This document shows positions 1-11,196 of a DNA stretch of 64,000 bases, piece by piece. Both the position numbers and the translations under genes were made by a program. The notes beneath the pieces were generated by a model. It searched no databases and was not told the origin of the DNA. It saw nothing but the letters and a program-made list of their open reading frames with translations. Source of the stretch: Diplosphaera chodatii. Lineage: Eukaryota; Chlorophyta; Trebouxiophyceae; Prasiolales; Stichococcaceae. Within the stretch, counting starts at the first letter, position 1. Every line of letters starts with the position of its first letter. The stretch lies in contig JAALGY010000054.1 in the NCBI GenBank assembly GCA_032358165.1, positions 2,232,001 to 2,296,000 of the forward strand. The letters run 5' to 3'.

Positions 1-304
1 TTCACAAGTAGCAACAGTAGCTGAGCTTTCAGATCACCTCATTATCGCGACCATGGCGACCATCGAACAGAACGGAGGCATCCCAGTGCAGCAAGATGAT
101 GTCAGCAACAAGCTCCGAAACCAACATGATGGCATGAACGGCAGGTGGGCTTTCTAATGCATGCGCGCTAGAACAGCATGCCTCCGTATAGCAGAGTGTG
201 CATGCAGATGCTGGGCAATGTTGTTGCGATCCAACGAAGGACTCGAGCATGCTGCTGCGGCACACGCTGGCAGGCATGTGCAGATGGTGCAAACGTCGGA
301 TCGC
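1..304. other. left edge, no supported gene
   Basis: I see no convincing coding exon here. Open frames exist on both strands, but none carries a recognisable motif. The stretch probably holds the promoter and 5' leader of the aminotransferase gene. An upstream in-frame ATG at 161 could extend that protein by 48 residues. Confidence 0.5.
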
Positions 305-2972
305 ATGGCTCGTTTCAGGATCAAAGCATCCAAATCCGAAGCCTTCACCCCTTGTCAACGGCTGAGTAGGACACTCGCTGATCGCAGTGTGGCAAAGGAC
401 AGCCAGCCGACCGCAGGGGACCCCGGCGCCGGTACGGCCCTGCAGCGGAGCGCCTTCCAGCCCTTCCTGCTGGAGGAGTGGCAGTCGCGGTGGGAGCACC
501 ACGTGGAGTGCAACCTGGCGGACTCGGGGGTGCAGGCGGTCACGCTCGAGGAGCTGGTCAGCGGCCCTGAGGCGCTGCAGGCGAGTGACACGGCTGTCTG
601 CAGAGTACTTGCAGATAGTGTGATGGGAAGCTAGACTCCGGTAAACAATAGTCCGCCCTCCCTGCGTGGATGTGGGCCAGGCGCTGCAAGGTAAAATTCA
701 AGCTGTAGACATGTGCCAAGCAGAGGACCCCCTGCCCAGTGCATGCGTCTGCGTACGATGAAGCATGTCGCGTCGCGTGGCCGCGCAGGCGCTGCTGAAG
801 ACGTCGCTGGGGTACCCGCCGGTGGAGGGCACCCCGGAGCTGCGGGCGCTTGTGGCGGGCTGGCACGGCGCGGCGCCCGACGACGTGCTCGTCACCGTCG
901 GCTGCTCCGAGGCGCGCACCCTGAGTTGAACACATCAGCCTGTTGGCATCCTGACATGCATCGCTGGGGTACCAGCCCTGTGCAGCAGCAATGGACCCTC
1001 TGCATGTTCATTCAAATGTCCTGGCATCGGGACTCGTTTCGCTCATGCCTGCAGGCCAACCAGCTCATCATCGCAGCGCTGGTGCAGCCGGGCGACCATG
1101 TGGTCGTCATGGAGCCCGCCTACCGGCAGGTGACCAGCAAGTGCAGCCAGCGCTGCTCATCACGCCCCCGTTTGCTTTGCCATCAAGGACGGTAGGATCC
1201 AGCTGCACTGGGCAGTGAGCACTTGCGGCATACCATGCTCATCGTCGGCTGTCAAGCAAACATAGGTGTGGGGGTGCGCGCTCAATGCCGGCGCAAAGAT
1301 GGACAGCTTTGGGCTGAAGCCGGAGGCCGGGTGGCGCCCGGACCTGGATGCCCTGGAGCGCATCGCCACGTCGGGCACCAAGCTCATCGCCATCACCAAC
1401 CCCAACAACCCCGTCGGCACCGTGCTCACAACAGAGGTACTGATGTCACCTGATGCCATTCGTGTCATGGCAGTGAGCGCGTACTGAAGCGTGATGGGTG
1501 TGCAGCACCTTGTCCTGCGCTCTGTGTGTTGTGCCATGTTGCGCAGGATGGCAGTGAGCCCAGCTGACGGTCCATCTGGCATGCTTTTGCGGCAGGAGAT
1601 GGAGCGCATTGTGGCGATCGCACAGCGGTGCGACGCCTGGCTGCTGGTGGACGAGGTGTACCGGGGGGCCGAGCACAGAGACGAGGTGCGGCTGGGCATC
1701 TTGTCACTGCTGTTCGGTGCAACACCAGCCTGTTACTGATGTAGCGGAATAGTCCCCAACACCGCCCAGCTGCCCGTGCGAAAGGAACAACGTCTTTTTG
1801 CAGCGTGCTGCAACCTTTCGTCACCAGGATGACTGGCAGACCCATCCGGCATTTACGCCATAGCGCAATCAGCTGCACACTGGTCACGAGGCGGTGTTCA
1901 CGTGTCAGGTGCCGCCCTCCCTCTGGACGAAGCCCAGAGGTGGCGGCTATGACAAGGTGGTGTGCACCGGTGGCCTCAGCAAGTCGTTCGGGCTGTCGGG
2001 GCTGCGCTGCGGCTGGCTGGTCGCGCCGCCAGAGCTGCTGCAGGTCCGCGCCCCTCTGACACAGGACCCTGGCCTTGATGTCATCACAAGTACATCTGCA
2101 TGAAGCGGCTCTTAGCATCCGAAGGGCAGCGGTCACTTTTCGGTTGCTACGCCATCGTGCTTCAGCTGTGTCTGGTGTATCCGAAGTACCTTGTAGCATG
2201 AAGGCTCCTGTGACGCATGGCGCCTGGCACTGCAGGCGGCCTGGCGGCGGCACGAGTACTACGTCATCGCCACCAGCACGCTGACCATGAAGCTGGCGGA
2301 GGTGGCGCTGCGGCAGCAGGAGGCGCTGCTGGCCAGCTGCAAGGGCAAGGTGTGTGTGCGGCGCATGATAGACGCGCTCCCCACGCTCGCCGCTATGTTC
2401 TGACATCCTCCACAGGCGTCGCAGATGCAGCTGTGATGGCTGTCCACGTTATGCAAAGGACCCTTCCACAGCACACGCCGCATGCACAATGCGTGATGAG
2501 AGGTCGTCTGCGTGCAGGCGCGGCACGGGTACGAGATGGTGCGCAAGTGGGTGGACGGATCGGAAGGCCTGCTGTCCCTGCACCCAGTCGAGGCGACGGC
2601 GCTCGCATTTGTGAGGTGATGGAGTTACTGACCAGGTCCTCACCGCAACGGGCTGCTGCACAGGCCCGCGTGCTGCTGTTGCAGTGCTCCCGTAGCCTCT
2701 AGAGGGACCAGCATCTGCAGGTTGCAGGGTGATGGTAGGTTGCTGCACACAAGTGCATGATCCGTGTGCTTCATGCACGCAGGTACCATGCTGACGTCCC
2801 CAGCGAGGAGCTGGGCAACGTGCTGCGGACGGAGGCGTCGGTGCTGGTGGCGCCGGGCACCTACTTCGGCATCGAGCACCACTTCAGGATGACCTTCGGC
2901 ATGGACCCGTCCAAGCTCGCCAAGGCGCTGCCGCGCATCACCGAAGTGCTGAAGAAGTACCCGCGCACGTAA
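305..2972 (+). CDS. PLP-dependent class I/II aminotransferase
   Basis: Fold-type I aminotransferase; PLP-linked transamination is the expected reaction and the substrate is not predictable. Nine exons read in phase: 305-580, 789-911, 1055-1129, 1266-1436, 1596-1685, 1909-2043, 2236-2349, 2518-2615, 2783-2972. The first exon carries the N-terminal family signature (FLLEEWQSRWEHHVECNLAD). Exon 2 has LGYPPVEGTPELRALVAGW. Exon 4 has the ITNPNNPVGT motif. Exon 5 has LLVDEVYRG, the PLP-ring Asp and Tyr region. Exon 6 has GGLSKSFGLSGLRCGW, with the Schiff-base Lys in SKS. The C-terminal exon has HFRMTFGMD, equivalent to the substrate-carboxylate Arg region. Introns 1 and 2 appear to use GC donors. 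The start is uncertain (305 or 161). The gene is convergent with the ion-channel gene on its right. The family call is secure; the specific enzyme is not. Confidence 0.88.
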
Positions 2973-3718
2973 ACCCTCTGAACCCTTGAGGATCAGTGAT
3001 GATTTCAAAAGCGAGATGCGTGTGATGCGCATGAAATTGGCTGCCGATGGAACCTATGCAAAACAGAACCGCTGAAGTATGGTGAGCGTGTGCTTGCAAG
3101 TGCATGCTGTGTGTCCTTGCTTGTTCAGACTGTCATGATGCCGCCGAGCATTGTTAGCAATGTTACCGCGCCTGTGATGGGCTTCGAAACTTAAACCCCG
3201 TAGGCTTGTTTATGTCCAGTCAGTCACCTTTCAGTAAAGTTTGCAAAGATGTAAACATGTGTCAGAGCAGCAGTCGCATTGCTGCCGTGTACCGGACTAG
3301 CACAGTATTCATCTCTGCATACTGCACGAAGTTGCCACATCTGTATGTGTGCAAGGGTCACTGCTCCACCACTCCGTACATTCCAGCAGGTGCCGGCTCA
3401 TCACTCGCACCCTGCACTCCCGCCATTGCAACCCTCACTGAGTGGCACACATTGCACACAACTCCCTGCAGTCCGAAGGTGGTAACAATTCCCAAACTCC
3501 TGAACCCCTGCTCAGCTGTCGTCCCTGCTCCCCATAAAGTGCTCGGTCGCTGTCGCAGCCCCTGCATTGGCCACCGTGGCCGCGCCCTGCCCGACCTGCA
3601 ACAGGCAGCAGTGCCGTCCACTTTCAGCAGCAACACCTTGCGATGTGCAGACCTGGAGGCAAATCTACAGTTGCACATGGGTGGCGTTTCAGGTGCCGCC
3701 ACAGGACGCAAGTTGCAG
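2973..3718. other. convergent 3' intergenic region
   Basis: The tails of the aminotransferase (+) and ion-channel (-) genes face each other here. Open frames on both strands lack motifs. The stretch is most simply two 3' UTRs with terminator and polyadenylation signals that I could not place. Confidence 0.5.
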
Positions 3719-6700
3719 CTACGGTGTGCTGTTGGTTGGCAGGGTATTGAAGGATTTTGCTGCAGGGGGGCGCACCACGATGATGCGGTCGCCGTCCTTG
3801 TAGGTAACTCGCTCCAGGGCGTGCGGCGCCAGGTGCAGCGGCCCCTCCCCCGACAGCCACCCGATTGCCGTCTCCCCCCGCGCCCGCGCATGCTCCATCA
3901 CCTACATGCACATGACACCCACTTGCAATGTCTGCACAGGTAAGTACCGTCAGATCTATGAACCACACCTTGTAAATGCCGGGCTCGTGATGTGCGGATT
4001 CTCTGCACAGCCATGCATCTGAGCGATTCCGGCACACACGAACACACGAACGCGCCAATGCAGTGCTGCGCACATCGAGGAAGGGGACGGGTGCGCCGCC
4101 CCAGATGCCGTACACCGACGGTCGCTGCAGCGAGATGCCTTGCCCTGCAGCACAGCCATGTCGACTTCTGCACCCTGACAATCGGTACACCATCCGACAG
4201 CACCAACGGGGCTGCTCAACAGCACCCCATGTTGACTGGTACAGACCATCAGCGGCAGGCCCCCAGGATGCAGGCCGCCGTTTCAAAAAGAGCAAAAGAT
4301 AAAGCAGAAGATAGGGTGCCTACTGCCTTGTCTCACAACAGCATGGCTCCGCAAGAGCAGGTCTGCAACGCTGCCACGAGCTTGGCTTCCTCACCCTCGT
4401 TGGAGTACAGGAAGTTGGCGAGCAGGGCCGCCAGCTCGGGCTCCACCGCCACCTGGCAGATGACGCCGGACACCAGCTCCGCCGGCTGCAGCAGCTCCGC
4501 GGAGATGGAGTGCCGCCCCAGCTTGCCTGCACGGCGACCTGGCGCCTGTCAGTGGTTTCTCGACTCGTGGACCCGCTGGCCTCGCGACCCAATGCTGGGC
4601 TCAGCTCCAGAAAGCAACTAAGCACAGTGACGCGTGTCTGTTGGCATCATGGCAGCCTTATAAGGCAGCATCGCTTGGATACACGGGTGCCAGGTCCAAG
4701 GATAGTAGCCTTTGCGGTGCAACAGGATGCCGCATATACATCCCGCTGTATGCACATGTACAAAGGTCATACTGGCACAACGACTCACCCACGAGGTAGT
4801 TGGCAACCTCCACGGTGGACGGCCGCCGCACCATGCCGACCACATGCACGGTGGGGCGGTGCGACTCGCGGCCGCCGTTGGACACCACGTGCTGCAGCAC
4901 CACCAGCGTCGATAGCACCGTAGCGTCTGCCTGCAGTGTGCAAAATTGGAGGTCTAACACGCACGTCTTGATTGAAAAAGAGCAGACATGCTTTGCAGGG
5001 ATGTTGCTGGCGTTGAGGCGGCCAACTGGTGGCTCTGCACGAGAAGCTTGACGCAGCCCCTGCACCACCTGCTGCATACCAGGCATTGCTGAGCGCCGTC
5101 TCTGCCGCACCATCGTCACACAGCGGCTCTGCAGACGAACCTCCAGATGTTTGCACCTCTTTCGGGGGCTTGGAGTCGGCGGCGCCGATGATGACGGCGT
5201 CCGCATGCGCCACATTGGCCTTTGTGAGCGCGGCCGCGTCGGTGGGGTCGCCCTCGGTCCATGTCATCTTGCACCGCAGGATGGGACCCGCCGCGCCCTC
5301 CGGGAAGCCCTGCAGTGCGTGAGTCCATGTCAGCCTTGTTGGAGCCGGATTCGCTGCAACGAACCCACACTCCACAGGCGTGACACTACGCCACGCAACA
5401 GTACATGCTGGTGCCATTTCATCTGCTCCATCCTCCATACAGGGGCAAACGTGCAGCACATGGTGCAGGTGCTGTGGAGGCGTACGTGCTAACACAGCAA
5501 AATGGCGTTCGAGACCAATTTGTTGTGTAAGAGCGCAGCTCCGTCGGCAGCTGCACCACATACTGCTCATATGAACCATTCACTAGGGTAAAGCTTTACT
5601 GAGTTTAGAAGATCGATTGAGCAGAGCCAGCAGGCAAGCATGCACTCTGCCACCCGGACAGTGCTGAGCGTTCTGTGTGAGAAGAGTATAAGCTGAGGCT
5701 TGAGCCTCGTCAAGCCTCTCCTGAGAAGGCGCTCGCAGTGCAGACGCACAACCGTCACACAACGGGGTTGCTGTGTTGCCCGCGAAGCAAGGGCCCATTG
5801 AGCGAAGGGCATTGCCTCCACACGCACCTCGGGCTCCTCCTTGGAGATGACGGTGACGGTGGAGCCGCGCGAGGTGAAGCGCCGCAGGCTGTTGGCCAGG
5901 TCCGCGATCGACCCCTCGTGCCAGCACACCTGCCGAGGGCACACGCTGTACATGAGAACGCCCATGCACCGCAATGGTAATGCTGAAATGGGACAAGCGT
6001 TCATATGCAAGAAGCCGCATTGCCACATGGGCCAAAACGTTCGCGCTGCAGATGATACAGACACTCACCACAATGTGTTGCGCGTCCAGCTGGGTGATGT
6101 CGTTGCTGTTGGCCGGCGGCGGGCGTGGCGGGTTGCGCGAGGTGTCGATGTGCGTCACGCCAGCCTCCCGGGGCGAGGATGCCGGCTTGAAGAAGCCTGC
6201 ACAGGCAGCAGCAAAGAGTTGAGCCTTCACTACATCTGCAGTATACCATTTAAGACTGCAGTACGTGCTACACAACCTCTCCTTGCTACCAGATCTTGCA
6301 AAGCCGACAGCCTTGGCCGGCCTCTGCCACGTGACATCCAGAACAAAGCCAGCGACAACACATAGCCAGGCCGCACCCCTCCGGACCATTGCCATGCATC
6401 AGGGTTGTGCCAGGATGTAGAGGCAGGCGTGAGGGCGCAAGCATGAACCGTCAGTCGGCACAGGGTGGGGCGCGCACTGGTGCGGGCGAGGGCCACGATG
6501 CGGTCGCCCTCCGCCAGCACATCCGTCTCCGGCGGGTTGGCGTGCAGCAGCTTGTCCTTCTTGCTCATGTACCTGGGCAGCAGGCGCCGGACGCAGGATT
6601 GAGGCATGAGCAGTACGAACCACTAGTCTCAGGCTCAGGCATCATGAGGCATCATGTCCCACACTGCACCGATGTGCCTGACTGCAAAGCGCGCTGGCAT

Positions 6701-9589
6701 TGCCAGCCGATAAGCGCGGCATGTTCGAAGCCACCACCGAGAGGCCCCGACTGGATGCCTATGTCAACAACATCTTCAAGGCATCTTGCAAGCTGGTAAG
6801 ATAGGCGGAGTCCCTGACGACCTGCTCACCCGTACAGCACGGCGTCGGGCAGCCGGCGGCGCGCCTCGCTGTAGGCGCAGCCCGCCAGCTCGGGGAAGTC
6901 CTTGATGTAGAACTCGCAGCCGTCGCGCGTCTGCTGCACGATGGCGCAGTACACCGACGCCACCCCCGGCTGCGGGGACGGCACCCAACGACGTGCTTTT
7001 CATGCGCGCAGCAAGGCGGAGGGCCAGCCTGAACAGCACCGCACGTTTGCGTCTCAGTCTCTCACAGCCGGCCGCGCACCTGGCAGGCGGACAGCGCGAG
7101 CAGCAGCGACATGTCGCGCCGCCCCGACAGGTTGGTCAGGCTGACCTTCTGGCTGGACGCCTCGAACGCGGCCCGCGCCGTCTCCAGCACCTGTGCGAAG
7201 CCGACCCCGGCGCATCGCTGGTGGTGTCAGCGAGCCTACAGGATCTGCCCGGACCAGCGCGATCGGCACCGGCAGCGCTCACTGGGCTGTCCCCACGCAT
7301 GCGAGATGTGAGGTTCATGCGGTACAAATATGCACCCTGTGCCCCAACTGACTGTGCATGGCTGATGTCAGCTTGCACCGCCATGCATGCGTTCTGTGCA
7401 GCGGCAGGGGCCGCACCTCAGCGTCGGCGGGGTTGAGCGGCACCTGCACCGCGATGTTCTGGGGCTTGAGCCGCATGAAGGGCCGCGCCACCGTGGACGA
7501 CCGTGCCGTCTGGATGCCCATCACCGTCGCCACCTGCTTCTTGCCGGCGCCCTGCGCGCCACACCAACATCGCCTTTGCACCTTGCTGTGTGCGCACAAG
7601 CGCCACGCGACCGAGGGTTCGCCCAGGCGCTGTAAGGTCCCAGCTGCAGCTGGGTTGCGCTGCCCGCCCTGAACACGCGGGCAGACGAGCTGACAGGCAC
7701 TACGAATGAGCGGCGGCTCGGCAGGGTGGGAGTCGCCGCGGCACCTCAATGGTCTCGGGGTGCAGCAAGATGACGGTCTGCGCCTGCCCCGCGGCGATGC
7801 CCTCCAGGTCGGACACGCAGTGCGGCGCGCCCGTGCGCGTGTGCCACGTCAGGCTCTTGAAGCCGGACAGCGCCGCCCGCACCTCCGCGTCCATCTGCCC
7901 CTTGTCGTTCTCCGCCATCACCACCACCTCCCTGCAGCGGCGCGTTGCCAGCGTCTGGTCTCACGGGCATGACCCTGGCTGCTATGCAACAGGACATACC
8001 AGCGTCCAGCGGCAGAGCGTTGCAATGGGGTGGTGGACGGAAGCAGCCATGTCAATGGGGAATCGCTACATCATGCGACATGCCTGCGGCTTCACCGATA
8101 TACAGCTGCGCAGCAGACTGTGGGAATCATGCAGCGGCAGGTGCCAGGTCAAAGGGTATGGCACACACTTGTTGTGCTACTGCATGGTGTCTGTGTTTCC
8201 GTGCACAGCCGGCTTGTGCCTCCTGACATGTCGTGCTGCATGCGCTGATCAATCTGTTGATCTTTTGCTTTGTACGCATGGAAGGGCCTGCCAACCGCAC
8301 CCCTGGAAGGCGGACGACCCCCGCTCCAGCTGGCAGATGGCGATCTGCTGCAGCAGCGGTATGGTCTCGCGGTTCCAGTTCAAGATGACGGTGTGGTTGG
8401 ACGCCACCACCGGGTGGTTCCCGCTCATGAGCGCCTGGATGCGCTCCATGATGTCGCCGGTGATGACGCCCAGCACCGCGGCGAACAGGTAGGTGCCCAC
8501 CAGCCACACGAAGTTCATGAACAGCTGGCGCGCGAGGGAGCCCTCGCCCAGCACCACCACCCCTGGTATGTGATAGAGGCCGCCGTAGATTGCCAGGAAC
8601 CCAGCCATCACATCCTCCTGCGCGATGAAGGCGTACATGAGGCCGCCCACGATCACCAGCGGGATGCCGGCGATGAACACCGCCACCAGCTTCTGCAGCA
8701 GCCCGCCCAGCGCGACCTGCTGGATCCTGAAGCCCAGCTGGGCGATGAGGTAGCTGGGTGAGCGCCAGGTCCAGCGCAGCACCCGCGTGATGCGCCACCA
8801 GGCCATCAGCCACGGGTGCCGCCGCCGGTTGGCCGCCGCCGACAGCTCCCGGTCACGCTTCTTCTCGGAGGCCGTCTTGTAGGGCAGCCACACGGACGCG
8901 GGCGCCTGCACCCCCGCGCTGGTCGCCTCCTCCCGCGTGTCCTCCGACTTGTCTGGCTGGTGGTCGCTGTCCGCCATGTCCGTCGTTGCCTCTGCAATCG
9001 CGGCTTTTATGTCACATTGTCCCCGGCTGCTGCCTGTCAGCCACTGGGAGGCGGGCGACAGCAGGCGCTGGCGCAGCCCAGGGACCAGGAAGGCGGAAGC
9101 GGCGGCTGCGGCGGCGCCCGCGCTGGTGGCGCCCGCGCTGCCGCCGGAGCTCTTGGCCGCGCCAGACAGCGCGGTGACGAAGAACTGCAGCACGCCCGTC
9201 CGCAGTACCAGCGCCGTGGCGAGCGCGACCAGCAGGATGCGCATCGCTGCTGTGACGGCCTGCTGCCCGAGCTTCGCCCGCCGCGCCGCATCATCTGGGG
9301 GTTCTGATGCTGCAGGCTGTGAACCCGCTGACGCCACAACCAATCGTTGCTGAGAGCAGCGACGGGAAGTTATGGCTGTTCTGTGATTTCCAGATAGTCC
9401 GGCAGGTCTGTGGAGTTGCGCATGAATTGCTGATCGGGCTGTGCAACGTGTTGGGTGACTAATGCGGTGACAAAGCCGCGGCAATGGCAGCCGCCGCCTG
9501 CTGACGCTGCTGACATTCAGTCTGGCGTTCACTTCTACTGCTGCAGGCTGCTGCCTTGCGATGCCCGCCCCGGCTGTCCCAGCCATCAC
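3719..9589 (-). CDS. plastid CASTOR/POLLUX/PEC-type ion channel
   Basis: Predicted cation channel of the CASTOR/POLLUX/DMI1 family, closest in style to the plastid envelope channels PEC1/PEC2. The first exon (8301-9589) starts with an Arg/Ser/Ala-rich transit-peptide-like segment, ending near VVASAG. It is followed by a hydrophobic segment (RILLVALATALVLRTGVLQF), a second (LVAVFIAGIPLVIVGGLMYA), a pore-like loop (GGLYHIPG) and a third (FVWLVGTYLFAAVLGVITG). The RCK/Rossmann start NHTVILNWNRE comes next. Later exons encode EVVVMAENDKGQMDAEV (about 7745-7930), QVATVMGIQ (about 7450-7550), an SKKDKLLHANPPETD exon near 6560, STVTVISKEEPEV near 5850, and a second regulatory Rossmann-like half (VHVVGMVRRPSTVEVANYLV near 4830). 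The last exon (3719-about 3901) ends with VTYKDGDRIIVVRP. Pore residues differ from land-plant POLLUX, so selectivity is not inferred. It diverges from the MLKL-type gene. Confidence 0.85.
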
Positions 9590-11196
9590 AGCGCGCAGTG
9601 CCCGATCGCCTCACGCACGCAGCGGCATACCCCAGTGCCTGTCAGTGGTCTGCAGACGCACAAGGACAGCCACCGTGAATGATGTACTTGTAAGACTTTG
9701 AATCTACTTGCACGTCGGTACACGCACTGAATGTACATATATCCCAGTGACAAGGCTTGGGATGCAGTGGTGCCATCAGACAGACCCTGATCTTTAAGCA
9801 GGCATGCACAGCGCCTTGCCTACCACTGTTACCTCTCTTAGTGACGCAGATTCTTCACTCCGTCCGTTGAGCAAATACAGCCCACAGCTGTCAAAGCTTT
9901 CGATAAGCCAACACCAATGCAAACAGCAAATGGCCCTCGAGATGCGCCTGTCGACACTGATCTGGAAGGCACAAGGTGTGAAAGCGTCTTTGAGCACGCC
10001 TCAAGTCGTTGTCGGAATGCCACCAGGACGACCACTGTGCCGGCGTGTCCCTTTACTTGCACAATGCATGCTCACGTAACCGCCCTCCGTGCAAATTTGC
10101 CGGATCAGATTCTCGACCATTGGTTTCCAGCCTTTCGAAACCCAGCACATGCCCTTCCGCATGCAATCATACATAGTAGCTGCAAGTGAACAATAGCCCA
10201 TGAAGCTCCATGGTACCTCACGCCATGGTACCTTTGCGTTTTCTGGCGATGGTGATGCTGCCTTGCCGCCATCACCTGGCTATGCAAGCTACTGCTGCAG
10301 CTACCATGTGACTGAAGGTCCAACGGCCGTGGTCTACTCAGTGCAGACATGTAATGCATTCGTGCGTTGAGGAGTACAAGAAAGGATTTGCCTCCAGCCA
10401 CGGGAGCTGCGGATGTCTCTCGGTCCGTGCTGAAATCATGGCCCACCCAACAGCACCTTCGCAGCCGCCGCCCCACTGCTACCTGCTTCAAGGGGCTCTC
10501 GTCAGCAAAACGCTGATGCCGGCGAAGTATGCACCTGCTGCGGACTGGGTTACTCGGCGGCTGCACCTGCCAGCTCTGTAGGCGGCTGCGGCTCCTGTAC
10601 ACTCCATCGATTTAGCACCCGCCCGCCTTCCGCTGCCCGCTGCCCGCTGCTCGAGCCTCGAGGTGTATAGCAGTCAGAAGGCGCGATTGGAGCCACCTGT
10701 TCCTGGTGCCCGAGCCGCTAGGTGAAGCCTCTATGGACGTTGGTCCACAAGATGTCCTTAGCGAGGCAGTCGTACACAGTGTGGCAGCCCTCACCTGCCG
10801 CAGGCTGCTGTGCAGATGCCGTACTGCACAGCCATTTGTGGTCCAGGGCGGGGATCTTGCTCCCTGCTTCATGTGATCGATCACAGTCGGCTCCTGTGGA
10901 CGATCCGAGCTGCCGCAGCCGCTGCGCAACGTGATTATGATCTCAAGCGCCAGATTTGTGTCTTGACGAACTTGTATCCACAGGCAGCCCGCTGTTGTGT
11001 CTGAGATTGCTCCCGCAGTGGTAGCTCCTGACGTGAACGGAGGTGAAGCCTGTTTCTCCACAAGCTGCCCGCGCCTGGCCAGACATACCAGTCTTGATGA
11101 GCACTCATAGTCGCCTGTGTGCGTCATGCGGCTGATCAGTGCCCTGTGTTTGTGTCAGGGCCCCGCTTCACGCACCCGCCGGGCAAACATACCACC
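9590..11196. other. divergent intergenic region, possible promoters
   Basis: About 1.6 kb between the starts of the channel gene (-) and the MLKL-NTD gene (+). It should hold both promoters and leaders. Frames up to about 170 codons occur on both strands (for example 10612-11127, minus), but without motifs, splice logic or similarity I recognise. I see no repeat array. Confidence 0.5.

Noticed and set aside
10612..11127. 171-codon minus-strand frame upstream of the MLKL-type gene
   Set aside because: No recognisable domain and no supporting splice sites; it lies in a divergent promoter region.
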